Assembly (NCBI GenBank): GCA_023511795.1
Contig: JAIMAU010000015.1
Coordinates: 1 to 43,380, forward strand
DNA: 43,380 nucleotides
DNA from: Armatimonadota bacterium
GTDB taxonomy: Bacteria; Armatimonadota; UBA5829; DTJY01
Direction: 5' to 3'
Shown here: positions 1 to 7,910 of the stretch, piece after piece
How the letters are laid out: each line of letters begins with the position of its first letter
Position numbering within the stretch: the stretch's first letter is position 1
The notes under the pieces: generated by a model
What the model saw: only the letters and a program-made list of their open reading frames with translations
What the model was told of the DNA's origin: nothing
Database searches by the model: none
Made by a program: the position numbers and the translations under genes

Positions 1-891
1 GTATTGGAGAGAACAGAGCGATATGAGGTTGTTCGAAATCAGCTCGGCATAATAACTCGGGCATTAGTTGAAGGAAGTATTGGCACAAGTCGGATGTGCA
101 TGGATACATACCTCGACTTTCCTGTGAAAACATTGGATGATTTTCGTCAGCTTAAAAAACGCTATGACCCTCGCGATCCTTCACGATATCCGCAAAATTG
201 GAAACAAAATATTCCACGTTGGCGCTCGCGTGATTACGTGTTGGTGCTCGGCCGCAATTGCCAAGCAGATGGCTTTTACTGGCGGGCGCGGGAGTGGATG
301 GGGACAGAAAACCTTTCATATGCTTGGTATGACCAGCCAAAGCTTTGCCACGAGATGATGGAGACCTATGCTGATTTCACAATCGAGGTTGCGCGCCCGA
401 TACTTGAAGCAATTGATGTGGAGTATTTTAATTTAAATGAAGACTTTGCTGGCAAAGGTGGACCGCTCATTGGACCAGAGACGTTCAAAAAGTATATTTT
501 TAGGCCTATGAAGAGGCTTGTTGAGTTCTTCAAATCCAGGGGCACTCGTTATGTCATATTGGATAGTGATGGAAACTTCGAGCCGCTGATTCCTTTGCTT
601 ATGGATGCGGGAATCGATATGATTTGGCCACTCGAACGTGCTGCGGGCATGAATCCAGTTTACTTGAGGGCGAAATATGGCCCGTCACTTCGTTTATCAG
701 GTGGGGTGGACAAGCGAGTGCTTCCAAAGGGAAAGGCTGCAATTGAAGAACATCTTCGTGAACTCCTCCCACTCATTGAAGAAGGTGGTTACATCCCCAC
801 TGTTGATCATACTGTCCCTCCCGATGTTTCTTGGGAGAATTTCTGCGATTATATGAATGCAAAACGGAAATTACTCGAGGGCAAACTTTGA
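1..891 (+). CDS. Uroporphyrinogen decarboxylase (URO-D) family protein, 5'-truncated
   Basis: The reading frame is open from the first base of the window to a TGA at 889-891, so this is the C-terminal ~296 residues of a gene that starts upstream; the TTG at position 4 is probably not the real start. The sequence shows the URO-D/methyltransferase TIM-barrel pattern: a segment on placing the substrate (GGPLIGPETFKKYIFRPMKR, about residues 150-170), then 'SDGN' and a late 'SGGVDKR..LPKGKAAIEEH' stretch, and a 'GGYIPTVDH..PPDVSWENF' ending typical of the family. Members outside haem synthesis are often corrinoid-dependent methyltransferases or uncharacterised enzymes of sugar/aromatic catabolism. 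The present protein lacks visible cues for haem-pathway UroD itself, so the substrate is unknown. It is followed by a 160-bp gap and a separate promoter, so it is not in the lpt operon. Confidence 0.75.
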   Translation, partial: VLERTERYEVVRNQLGIITRALVEGSIGTSRMCMDTYLDFPVKTLDDFRQLKKRYDPRDPSRYPQNWKQNIPRWRSRDYVLVLGRNCQADGFYWRAREWMGTENLSYAWYDQPKLCHEMMETYADFTIEVARPILEAIDVEYFNLNEDFAGKGGPLIGPETFKKYIFRPMKRLVEFFKSRGTRYVILDSDGNFEPLIPLLMDAGIDMIWPLERAAGMNPVYLRAKYGPSLRLSGGVDKRVLPKGKAAIEEHLRELLPLIEEGGYIPTVDHTVPPDVSWENFCDYMNAKRKLLEGKL

Positions 892-979
892 AGGGATATA
901 AGCTTGTAGGATTTGAAACAATATTTGCAAAAGATTTTTCCCCTTAAATGTCAGCGCCCAAAATGATAAAAATATACGT

Positions 980-1008
980 TTGCCCAGTTTTACCTCCCAT
1001 GCTATAAT
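980..1008 (+). promoter_or_regulatory. Sigma-70-type promoter for the lptF-lptD operon
   Basis: A TTGCCC -35-like hexamer at 980-985 is separated by exactly 17 bp from a perfect TATAAT at 1003-1008. The predicted transcription start is near 1015, leaving a leader of about 40 nt before the ATG at 1054. This is the best promoter match in the gap 892-1053. Confidence 0.6.
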
Positions 1009-1053
1009 TCCTCTTGCAGCTCTAGGTTTAGCAGTGAGTATATTAGAGCAATA

Positions 1054-2133
1054 ATGAAGACACTAGACCGCTACATCCTAAAAGAGATGCTAGCTCCATT
1101 TATGGTCAGCATATTTGCGTTTATTGTACTGCTGATCGGACGGGTCATCTATGACAACCTTGACTTTATTGTTGGAAAGCGAGTACCATTGGTGTTGGTT
1201 TTGCGCTTGGTAGCATTCCAACTGCCGTGGGTTATTGGAATCGTACTGCCTCTTGCTACCCTTTTTGCCACTTCACTTTCCATAAACCGCCTTGGGCGCG
1301 ACAGTGAGATAACTGCGATTCGTATGACAGGCACGCCGCTCAGGCGAATATTCTTACCTATATTAGCGGTTGGTTTTGCTACCAGCTTGGTTGCGTTTTG
1401 GTTCAGCGAAACTGTAACGCCATGGGCAAATAGAGAGGCACAACGAATTGTACGCATGATTTGGGGACTCCAGAATGCGCCTTTAATTCAAGATAATGTC
1501 TTCTTCAATTCCGAGAACTATTATTTCTACGTGCAGAAAGTTGAGCGACCAAGTCCAACGCAGGTGATTCTACGCAATGTTATGGTTTATGAGACTCCAG
1601 TTGTGGGCGGCTATCCAATGCTAATGACAGCGTCTTGGGCGACAAATAAAGATAATTTGTGGACCCTGCATGATGGTGTGCTTCGCAAAATAGGTCCCGA
1701 TGGCTTTACAGAATATGAGGCAAAATTCCGAGAGGTATGCTTGAATTTGAAACGGCCGTTTAGCGACTTTTGGGAAAGCCAATATACCCCCGAAGAAATG
1801 AGCTTTCGTGATCTTCGAAGGCAAGTCGCATTATTTGCGCAAACTGGTAGGCAAGCAAACGAAATGCAAGTAAACCTGCACTTTAAGCTTTCGATTCCTT
1901 TCTCATGCTTGATTTTTGCACTTTGCGCAGCTCCTTTGAGTTTAAAGTTTGCTCGTTCTGGAAGTTATTCTGGTATCCTACTTGGGATTATCATTATGTT
2001 TCTTTATCAAAATAACATATGGCTTGGTAAAGCGCTTGGAATAGGTGGAATGGTTCATCCTGTGCTTGCTGGATGGTCACAAAATATAATCTTCGGATTA
2101 ATTGGCATCTACCTAATTTGGCGGGAAGAGTGA
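1054..2133 (+). CDS. LptF/LptG family lipopolysaccharide export permease (YjgP/YjgQ)
   Basis: Inner-membrane subunit of the Lpt ABC transporter that extracts lipopolysaccharide (or an equivalent lipid) and passes it to the periplasmic bridge. The 359-residue protein is close to the usual 350-390. It starts with the family signature 'LDRYILKE...PF' and has membrane segments near residues 15-35, 55-80 and 100-120, a periplasmic beta-jellyroll domain (about 130-265) and C-terminal membrane segments from about 275 to 355. The next gene is the outer-membrane barrel LptD, which supports the role. Only one permease gene is present here, whereas Lpt needs two (LptF and LptG); whether the second is elsewhere or this one acts as a homodimer cannot be seen, so no symbol is assigned. 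ATG 1054 sits 46 bases downstream of a TATAAT box; the ribosome-binding site is weak. Confidence 0.88.
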   Translation: MKTLDRYILKEMLAPFMVSIFAFIVLLIGRVIYDNLDFIVGKRVPLVLVLRLVAFQLPWVIGIVLPLATLFATSLSINRLGRDSEITAIRMTGTPLRRIFLPILAVGFATSLVAFWFSETVTPWANREAQRIVRMIWGLQNAPLIQDNVFFNSENYYFYVQKVERPSPTQVILRNVMVYETPVVGGYPMLMTASWATNKDNLWTLHDGVLRKIGPDGFTEYEAKFREVCLNLKRPFSDFWESQYTPEEMSFRDLRRQVALFAQTGRQANEMQVNLHFKLSIPFSCLIFALCAAPLSLKFARSGSYSGILLGIIIMFLYQNNIWLGKALGIGGMVHPVLAGWSQNIIFGLIGIYLIWREE

Positions 2134-2186
2134 AGCATTTCTTCTTTGGTGATGCTGAAAAATATCCTCATACAAGCGTTTTTCGC

Positions 2187-4409
2187 ATGAAGAGTTTCTC
2201 GATTTTAATCAAATTTAAGAAAGCCCCTCATCGAAAGCAGTTTTATTTCCTGTTTTTGTTATTTATTATTTGTGCATCGGTTTCACCAGCGTTTCCCACG
2301 GATGAGGACGCAATCTCGTTGTCGGCAGGCATTACTCGTTGGTATCCGGAGAAAAAAGTGGTAGCGTCAGGAGGTGTAGAGGCTTCATACAAAAATTTTA
2401 AGATTACCTCAGACGAGGCTGAAGCTGATTTGGAAACCAATATTGCTATATTCAAAGGAAATGTAAAAATCTCGACGGGCGAGTATAACGCTCAGGGCGA
2501 ACTTCTAACGCTAAATATGAAGACCAAGGATTGGAGAATTGAAAACGCTAGCAGTAAGCTTGAACCAGGTTCACTTCAAGGCAATCTGCAAGGATTCGCA
2601 TTTATCCATAGCTTGGTTTTAAGCAGTCATAATGACAACATTCTTGTTGGCAATGGATCATTTACCACTTGCGACCTTCAGCAACCTCACTACAGTATTA
2701 GCGCACAGGAGTTGGCAATATACCCAGGCAGTAAGATAGTAGCTCGCAAAGTTTCTTTTGTTGGATGGAACAAGCGAATTTTCACATTGAACTCGCTTGT
2801 AATTCCAATAAAGGGCTTTGGGGATAGTTTTGTGCCACAAGTGGGCTCTAGTGTCGAAGAGGGCATGTTTCTTAAAGGTGCGTATGCATATACTGCAACA
2901 GAAAATGCCCAAGGCTTTCTGAAGTTAGATATTATGTCAAAGCGAGGAATCGGCACGGGCATCGAACATTCGTATCAGACAGCTGATACCACTGGTCTAA
3001 TTTCTCTTTACTATCTATTCGATAAAGCAGTGGATGCCAACAACCTCTCGGGCCGAATTCAACATCAGCAGAAGCTTGGATCGATTAATTTTAATTTTAC
3101 CGGTGACTACCGGCAGAACAATTATCTCTACTTCCCCGGTACTACCTCACAGGATTACAATGCAACCTTTAGTCATTCTGAAAATGTGTCGAGCACTTCG
3201 CTTTCGATCCGACGAAATTTGAGCAGTGGGTTTGGAAATTACTCGTCGGATACGATTTCATTTCGACATGACCGAAGGTTTTCGAATAAGCTCAGCGGGC
3301 AATTTTCAACTGATCTTCGTACGTATAAGTCATCAAGCTTCCAGGGAATTGCTGACCGTGAGATGGAATCGGGCTTTGACCTGCGCTTTGATGACCATAA
3401 ATTTTCGGCTTCTTTGGTTGCAAGCAAGCGCTTTGATCTTGATGGTGATGAATTCACTGGAGACCAGTTCTACAGCAGTATTGACCGACTGCCTGAAATT
3501 TCGGTTGAGACAGACACATATCGTGGCGGTATGAAGTTGCCATTTCCAGCAAGGCTTAGGTTTACCACAGGGAGATATCACGAGGAACCATCGGGCGTTA
3601 CAAGCGACCGCTTTATGTTTGAGATGGATATACTTGGCAAGTCGTATGACTTCGGAAAGAATGAATTAAATATATCCGCGGGAGTTCGACAGGCTTTCTA
3701 CGCTAGTGATATGGCGCAGTACGTTTTGAGAACTAATGCTATCCTGACGACTAGGTTCAGCGATTATTTTAAAACTAGATTAGCATACAACTACCAAGAT
3801 CCTGAAGGGTATAGTCCATTTAGATTTGACTATTCCGGCAACTACAATTACCTCAGGTTAGTTATGGATTATGAGAATGACGAAGAGCTTAGATGGAGTT
3901 TGGCGACGGGTTATGATTTTCGTCAGCGGCAGTACCCTTGGCGTGATTTGACCCTAAGGCTGACTGCCCGTCCGAAGGACATTATCGGTTATTCTATTTC
4001 TGCTGGATATAATCTAAACGTTTCTAAGTGGCGCAATCTTGTTACTCGCCTTCAGCTAGGTGAACCAGATAATTTAGTACTAGACCTAGGTTGTCGGTAT
4101 GATGTTGAGCTCGGAAAAATAGCGCTACTTCGAAGTGTGTTTGATATACCAATAGGTAATAAATGGCGAATTAGCGGCCTAGTGGGATGGAACGGTTTTG
4201 AGAAGAAATTTGATTACCGAAGTATTAAGCTAACCAGGGACCTACACTGCTGGGAGGCATCTTTGATTTGGACAGATGAAGTTGGTTTTCGTAGAGACCG
4301 TGGCTTTAGAATCGATCTTCGCATTAAGGCATTTCCATTCAAGGAGAGGTTTGGCATTGGTCAGTATGGCCAGGCTATCGACCCAAGTATGGGGGAATTT
4401 TATTACTAA
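2187..4409 (+). CDS. lptD: LPS-assembly protein LptD / OstA-like outer-membrane barrel
   Basis: Outer-membrane protein predicted to insert lipopolysaccharide into the outer leaflet. ATG 2187 is chosen because it starts after the lptF/G stop (2133) and puts a hydrophobic signal segment (YFLFLLFIICASVSPAFP) close to the N-terminus; the frame is open further upstream to about 2073, inside the permease gene. After the signal peptide comes an OstA/LptA-like beta-jellyroll (repeated 'ITSDEAEADLETNIAIFKG' and 'GEYNAQGELLTLN' units, about residues 60-190), then a long region of alternating aromatic/polar beta strands typical of the LptD barrel. The 'FTLNSLVIPIKG' segment is like the plug/barrel junction of LptD. 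No obvious conserved cysteine pairs were identified. About 740 residues is within family range. Tandem with the permease suggests one operon. Confidence 0.82.
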   Translation: MKSFSILIKFKKAPHRKQFYFLFLLFIICASVSPAFPTDEDAISLSAGITRWYPEKKVVASGGVEASYKNFKITSDEAEADLETNIAIFKGNVKISTGEYNAQGELLTLNMKTKDWRIENASSKLEPGSLQGNLQGFAFIHSLVLSSHNDNILVGNGSFTTCDLQQPHYSISAQELAIYPGSKIVARKVSFVGWNKRIFTLNSLVIPIKGFGDSFVPQVGSSVEEGMFLKGAYAYTATENAQGFLKLDIMSKRGIGTGIEHSYQTADTTGLISLYYLFDKAVDANNLSGRIQHQQKLGSINFNFTGDYRQNNYLYFPGTTSQDYNATFSHSENVSSTSLSIRRNLSSGFGNYSSDTISFRHDRRFSNKLSGQFSTDLRTYKSSSFQGIADREMESGFDLRFDDHKFSASLVASKRFDLDGDEFTGDQFYSSIDRLPEISVETDTYRGGMKLPFPARLRFTTGRYHEEPSGVTSDRFMFEMDILGKSYDFGKNELNISAGVRQAFYASDMAQYVLRTNAILTTRFSDYFKTRLAYNYQDPEGYSPFRFDYSGNYNYLRLVMDYENDEELRWSLATGYDFRQRQYPWRDLTLRLTARPKDIIGYSISAGYNLNVSKWRNLVTRLQLGEPDNLVLDLGCRYDVELGKIALLRSVFDIPIGNKWRISGLVGWNGFEKKFDYRSIKLTRDLHCWEASLIWTDEVGFRRDRGFRIDLRIKAFPFKERFGIGQYGQAIDPSMGEFYY

Positions 4410-4485
4410 GCTGCTAAGGGAAAAACCAATTTTGATATTCTTGCAAAGTAGATGCTCGGCGTCATATCCAATAAACAAAGGGTCT

Positions 4486-5157
4486 TCAGACGTCTACCTG
4501 AATGCGGAAGTCTTTAATGTCGAGAGGTTTGATAAGTTCAGTCGAAGGTTGAATTTCACGGTTCTCATTTAGAACATCGCCGGTTGTTTCAACGCCAGTA
4601 TTTATAATCGTTTGATCGTTTGTAATACCTATTTCAAGGAATTCGGTGCCGGACTTACCAAGGGCATCAAGAAAGCGGGTTGGCGTTCCTAGTTGATTTG
4701 CGGTTATGAAGTTGACTTCTATTGATTGGCTGGTTGCCTGAATGTCATTTAGGTCGATGGTGAACACAAGGCTGGACGAGTCACTTCTGTCAAAATGTAT
4801 TGGTGCCCCAATCGGTTCGACGTCGAAAGTATCAAGATTATTTACTTTATATAAGGTGTATTTGCCTTGGTGGTATCTGATAAAATGCGTTACCCCGCCG
4901 GTGACCCATCTGTCGCCTGTTAATAGCGACGGAAAAATCGGCGTTGGATACTTGCCATTATCGCTGTTTGTATCAATGGCAATAAAGTAGTAGTATGCAT
5001 CGTTTATTGGGGCGGCGAATTGGATTTGGAAGGTCATCTCACGCTTTTGTGTTAACAAAATGCCAGAGGGAGTTCGAGCACATCCGGAGATGAACAATAT
5101 CAAAATAACAGCCTGAAATCCAAATAAATATTTAAAAATGAATCTGAGCTTTTTCAC
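4486..5157 (-). CDS. Predicted lipoprotein of unknown function
   Basis: I do not recognise the family. From the GTG at 5157 the protein begins with a basic N-terminus, a hydrophobic segment and a lipobox ending ILFISGC, so it is a lipoprotein probably processed by Lgt/LspA and then by the Lnt encoded next door. The mature part (~200 residues) is rich in beta-strand-like sequence with phrases such as 'NDAYYYFIAIDTNSDNGKYP' and 'SSLVFTIDLNDI', which suggests a secreted beta-sandwich protein. The frame is open to an ATG at 5199, but that start would overlap the divergent lnt gene and push the lipobox 14 residues further in; neither start has a clear ribosome-binding site. The gene is convergent with lptD, 76 bases apart. 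Confidence 0.7.
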   Translation of the reverse strand: MKKLRFIFKYLFGFQAVILILFISGCARTPSGILLTQKREMTFQIQFAAPINDAYYYFIAIDTNSDNGKYPTPIFPSLLTGDRWVTGGVTHFIRYHQGKYTLYKVNNLDTFDVEPIGAPIHFDRSDSSSLVFTIDLNDIQATSQSIEVNFITANQLGTPTRFLDALGKSGTEFLEIGITNDQTIINTGVETTGDVLNENREIQPSTELIKPLDIKDFRIQVDV

Positions 5158-5181
5158 AGGAGGATTATAACAGAAGCAGAT

Positions 5182-6675
5182 ATGGGTTACAACAGGCACA
5201 AGTATATGGGGGTCTTTCGGGTATTTGCATGCTTCCTGTCGGGAGTAGCCTTGTCACTTGCATTTCCCAGAGCAAATCAACATTGGCTAGCGTGGATTGC
5301 GCTTTCACCTCTCATGTATTTTGCCTGCAATTCGAAATTACGGGTCTCACTCGTGTGCGGATTTGCTTTTGGTTTTGGTTTTTTTGCGAGCCATTTGTAT
5401 TGGATTTTAATTTTTGGAAAATTACCATGGGCATTACTTGCTATTTTTCAGTCGCTTTTCGTCTTATTATGGGCCGTTTTAGCGAACATTTTAGGAAGGC
5501 CTCTTGGCGAATGGGGAAGATTATTTCTTCTACCAGCGCTTTGGGTCTGCACCGAATGGTTTCGGTCTATAGGGATGATGGGATTCACGTGGGGCGACAT
5601 TGGCTATAGTCAACACTCTTTCCTCCCTTTTATACAAATCGCCGCAATTACAGGAGTCTGGGGCGTTTCTTTTCTTGTTGCGTTAGTGAACTCCTGGTTG
5701 GCAAATGTAAAGCTGCTCAGAGCTCAGGCTGTTATCGTGGCAGTGGTGTTAGCCGCAGTTTTAGCTTATGGAGCTATTATTTTGCAAACAGGTGAAACCT
5801 CCTCAAAGAAACTTCGAGCTGCGGCAGTTCAAGGAAACATAGACCAAGATGTACCTCAAGACTACTTGTATATTGAACGAACTTTGCGTACCTATCGTGA
5901 ACTAACAAGGCAAGTTAGCCGTGAGGGTGCGCGTTTGATAGTGTGGCCTGAAACTGCTGTTCCCGGCAATCCGGCGACTGATTATTATCTTCAGGCGTTC
6001 CTTTCTACTTTGGCAGCCGATTCCAATACTTATCTGCTTGTTGGCGCTCATAACGAAGATGAAGATGGCAAGTGTTTTAATTGTGGATTCTTGATTGCTC
6101 CTGGGAGAGGAATAGTAGGAAAATATGCAAAAGTACATCTTGTTCCGTTTGGCGAATTTGTTCCGGCAAGAAAGTATCTGCCTTTTCTTTCATACTACCG
6201 TGTAACGCCTGTTGACCTTTCGCCTGGGCCAGGTTTCAACATATTAACAGGCGGACCTCATAAATTGGGGCTTGCAATTTGTTTCGAATCCATTTTTCCA
6301 GAAATCTCTCGAAAACTTGTCTCTGCGGGTGCAGAAGTTTTGTGTGTAATAACAAATGATGCATGGTTCAAGCAAACCGCTGCCGCTGAACAGCATGCTG
6401 TAAAGTCGGTATTTCGTGCTATTGAAAACAGACGTTACCTAATTCGTGCTGCGTCGACAGGAGTCTCTTGTATTATTGACCCGCGCGGAAGAATCCTTGC
6501 CAAAAAAGGGATATTTGAGCCAGGCGCAATCATAGCGGATGTTAATCCAATAGACAAAAAGACCTTTTATACTCGCATGGGGGATTGGTTCGTTTATTTT
6601 TGTTTTGGAATAACAATCGTATTTGGATTCTTTGTCTTATTTCGAAGTTACCCAAAATTAAAGAGCAAGGAGTAA
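5182..6675 (+). CDS. lnt: Apolipoprotein N-acyltransferase
   Basis: Integral membrane enzyme that transfers a third acyl chain to the N-terminal cysteine of lipoproteins. The 497 residues have the family layout: about six N-terminal membrane segments (residues 10-200), a periplasmic nitrilase-like domain (about 210-470) and a last membrane helix (about 470-490). The nitrilase triad is intact: Glu257 in VWPETA, Lys317 in YAKVHLVPFGE and Cys367 in AICFES. The start ATG 5182 is preceded by AGGAGG at 5158-5163, but the spacing is long (18 nt); the in-frame ATG at 5206 is another possibility. Three bases separate the stop from the following cyclase gene's ATG, so the two are probably co-transcribed. 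Presence of lnt fits the lipoproteins seen in the window and a diderm envelope. Confidence 0.93.
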   Translation: MGYNRHKYMGVFRVFACFLSGVALSLAFPRANQHWLAWIALSPLMYFACNSKLRVSLVCGFAFGFGFFASHLYWILIFGKLPWALLAIFQSLFVLLWAVLANILGRPLGEWGRLFLLPALWVCTEWFRSIGMMGFTWGDIGYSQHSFLPFIQIAAITGVWGVSFLVALVNSWLANVKLLRAQAVIVAVVLAAVLAYGAIILQTGETSSKKLRAAAVQGNIDQDVPQDYLYIERTLRTYRELTRQVSREGARLIVWPETAVPGNPATDYYLQAFLSTLAADSNTYLLVGAHNEDEDGKCFNCGFLIAPGRGIVGKYAKVHLVPFGEFVPARKYLPFLSYYRVTPVDLSPGPGFNILTGGPHKLGLAICFESIFPEISRKLVSAGAEVLCVITNDAWFKQTAAAEQHAVKSVFRAIENRRYLIRAASTGVSCIIDPRGRILAKKGIFEPGAIIADVNPIDKKTFYTRMGDWFVYFCFGITIVFGFFVLFRSYPKLKSKE

Positions 6676-6677
6676 AT

Positions 6678-7322
6678 ATGAAGATTATTGACATTACTCT
6701 TCCAATTAGGCCTGGAATGCCGGTTTATCCAGGCGACATTAGTGTTGAAATTATGCCAATCGGTCGAATATCTAAAGGTGCTAGCTCGAACTTATCGGCT
6801 CTTAGGCTTGGGACGCACACGGGCACTCATGTTGACCCACCTATTCATATGATTGAAGGTGCTCCAACTATGGATAGTGTGTCTCTAGATATGCTGATTG
6901 GAGAATGCTACGTGTGCGATGTTGGGAATGTGCCTGTTGTAGATTTGCCGGTGCTGCAGGCTTCAGGGATACCAGAAAACACAACCAGGCTATTGCTCAA
7001 AACTAGGAATTCTAATTTCTTGTATGAGGAAGAATTCCGAACAGATTTTACATACCTTGCTCCGGATGCTGCGCAGTGGCTTGTCGAACGAGGGATGCGT
7101 CTTATCGGAACCGATTATCTCTCAATCGAAAAGTTCCGTTGTAGCAGACATCCCACCCATTTAACACTGCTAGGCGCTGGCATCGTAATCATTGAGGGGT
7201 TGGATTTACGCAACGTGGCAGCGGGTAAATACACATTGATTTGCCTACCTCTAAAAATTGAGGCTGGCGATGGGAGTCCGGCACGAGCAGTATTGATTGA
7301 AAGCTCTGAAGCATGGTGCTAA
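6678..7322 (+). CDS. Cyclase family metal-dependent hydrolase (kynurenine formamidase-like)
   Basis: The 214-residue protein carries the diagnostic HTGTHVDPPIH motif (HxGTHxDxPxH, near residues 47-57) that binds the divalent metal in the cyclase/arylformamidase family (PF04199). Family members hydrolyse amides or cyclise small substrates (kynurenine formamidase, isatin hydrolase, polyketide cyclases); nothing here fixes the substrate, and no tryptophan-catabolism genes are nearby. ATG 6678 is preceded by an AAGGAG at 6668-6673 inside the end of lnt. The 3' end overlaps the start of the archaemetzincin gene (ATG 7313) by 10 bases, which suggests translational coupling. Confidence 0.85.
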   Translation: MKIIDITLPIRPGMPVYPGDISVEIMPIGRISKGASSNLSALRLGTHTGTHVDPPIHMIEGAPTMDSVSLDMLIGECYVCDVGNVPVVDLPVLQASGIPENTTRLLLKTRNSNFLYEEEFRTDFTYLAPDAAQWLVERGMRLIGTDYLSIEKFRCSRHPTHLTLLGAGIVIIEGLDLRNVAAGKYTLICLPLKIEAGDGSPARAVLIESSEAWC

Positions 7323-7864
7323 AAATATACCTACAGCCTATTAATAGTACTAACCAAAAGGTGCTCAATAGGCTTGTGAGCGCATTGGAATCAGTATTTC
7401 ACATGCCTATTGAGGTGCTCGATACAATACCGTTGCCTCCCGGCGCATTCAACCCTACGCGAGGACAATATCGTTCAACTGAAATTCTTCGTTTTCTCAA
7501 GAATTATTTGCCGCCCGATGCATTTCGGCTTGTTGGAATAACAGAAGCTGATTTATATGTTCCTCAACTAAACTTCGTATTTGGCGAAGCAATGATGGGT
7601 GGCGAGGTTGCAATAATATCCCTTCACCGTCTTTATCCAGAGTTCTATGGACTTCTTGGAAACGAAGAACTTCTAGAAGAGCGTGCAATCAAGGAGGCTG
7701 TTCATGAGCTAGGACATACTTTTGGTCTTGGCCATTGTGTGAACCCCAAATGTGTAATGTATTTCTCGAATAGTATAAGCGACACTGATCGTAAGTCAGC
7801 CGAATTCTGTCAGGAATGTCATGCTCGTTTGTCAAAGTTTATTGGTCTTATTTCCCTAAAATAG
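7313..7864 (+). CDS. Archaemetzincin family zinc metalloprotease
   Basis: A 183-residue protein with the archaemetzincin signature HELGHTFGLGHC, followed by a second Cys before the Met-turn (CVM) and a C-terminal CxxC (CQEC). The three histidines of HExxHxxGxxxH bind catalytic zinc; the cysteines hold a second structural zinc, which distinguishes this family from other metzincins. Archaemetzincins are small soluble proteases, common in archaea and patchy in bacteria; their natural substrates are unknown. There is no signal peptide, so it should act in the cytoplasm. The gene overlaps the upstream cyclase by 10 bases and is convergent with the HD-GYP gene. Confidence 0.92.
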   Translation: MVLKIYLQPINSTNQKVLNRLVSALESVFHMPIEVLDTIPLPPGAFNPTRGQYRSTEILRFLKNYLPPDAFRLVGITEADLYVPQLNFVFGEAMMGGEVAIISLHRLYPEFYGLLGNEELLEERAIKEAVHELGHTFGLGHCVNPKCVMYFSNSISDTDRKSAEFCQECHARLSKFIGLISLK

Positions 7865-7910
7865 TCGACTCTTCAAAGTTCAACATTGGCTTCTTTAGGG
7901 GTGTTGATAA

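Noticed and set aside
3226..3534. Open frames inside lptD on both strands, e.g. 3226-3534 plus and 3333-3581 minus
   Set aside because: They lie in the shadow of a convincing LptD gene, lack ribosome-binding sites and show no family-like sequence.
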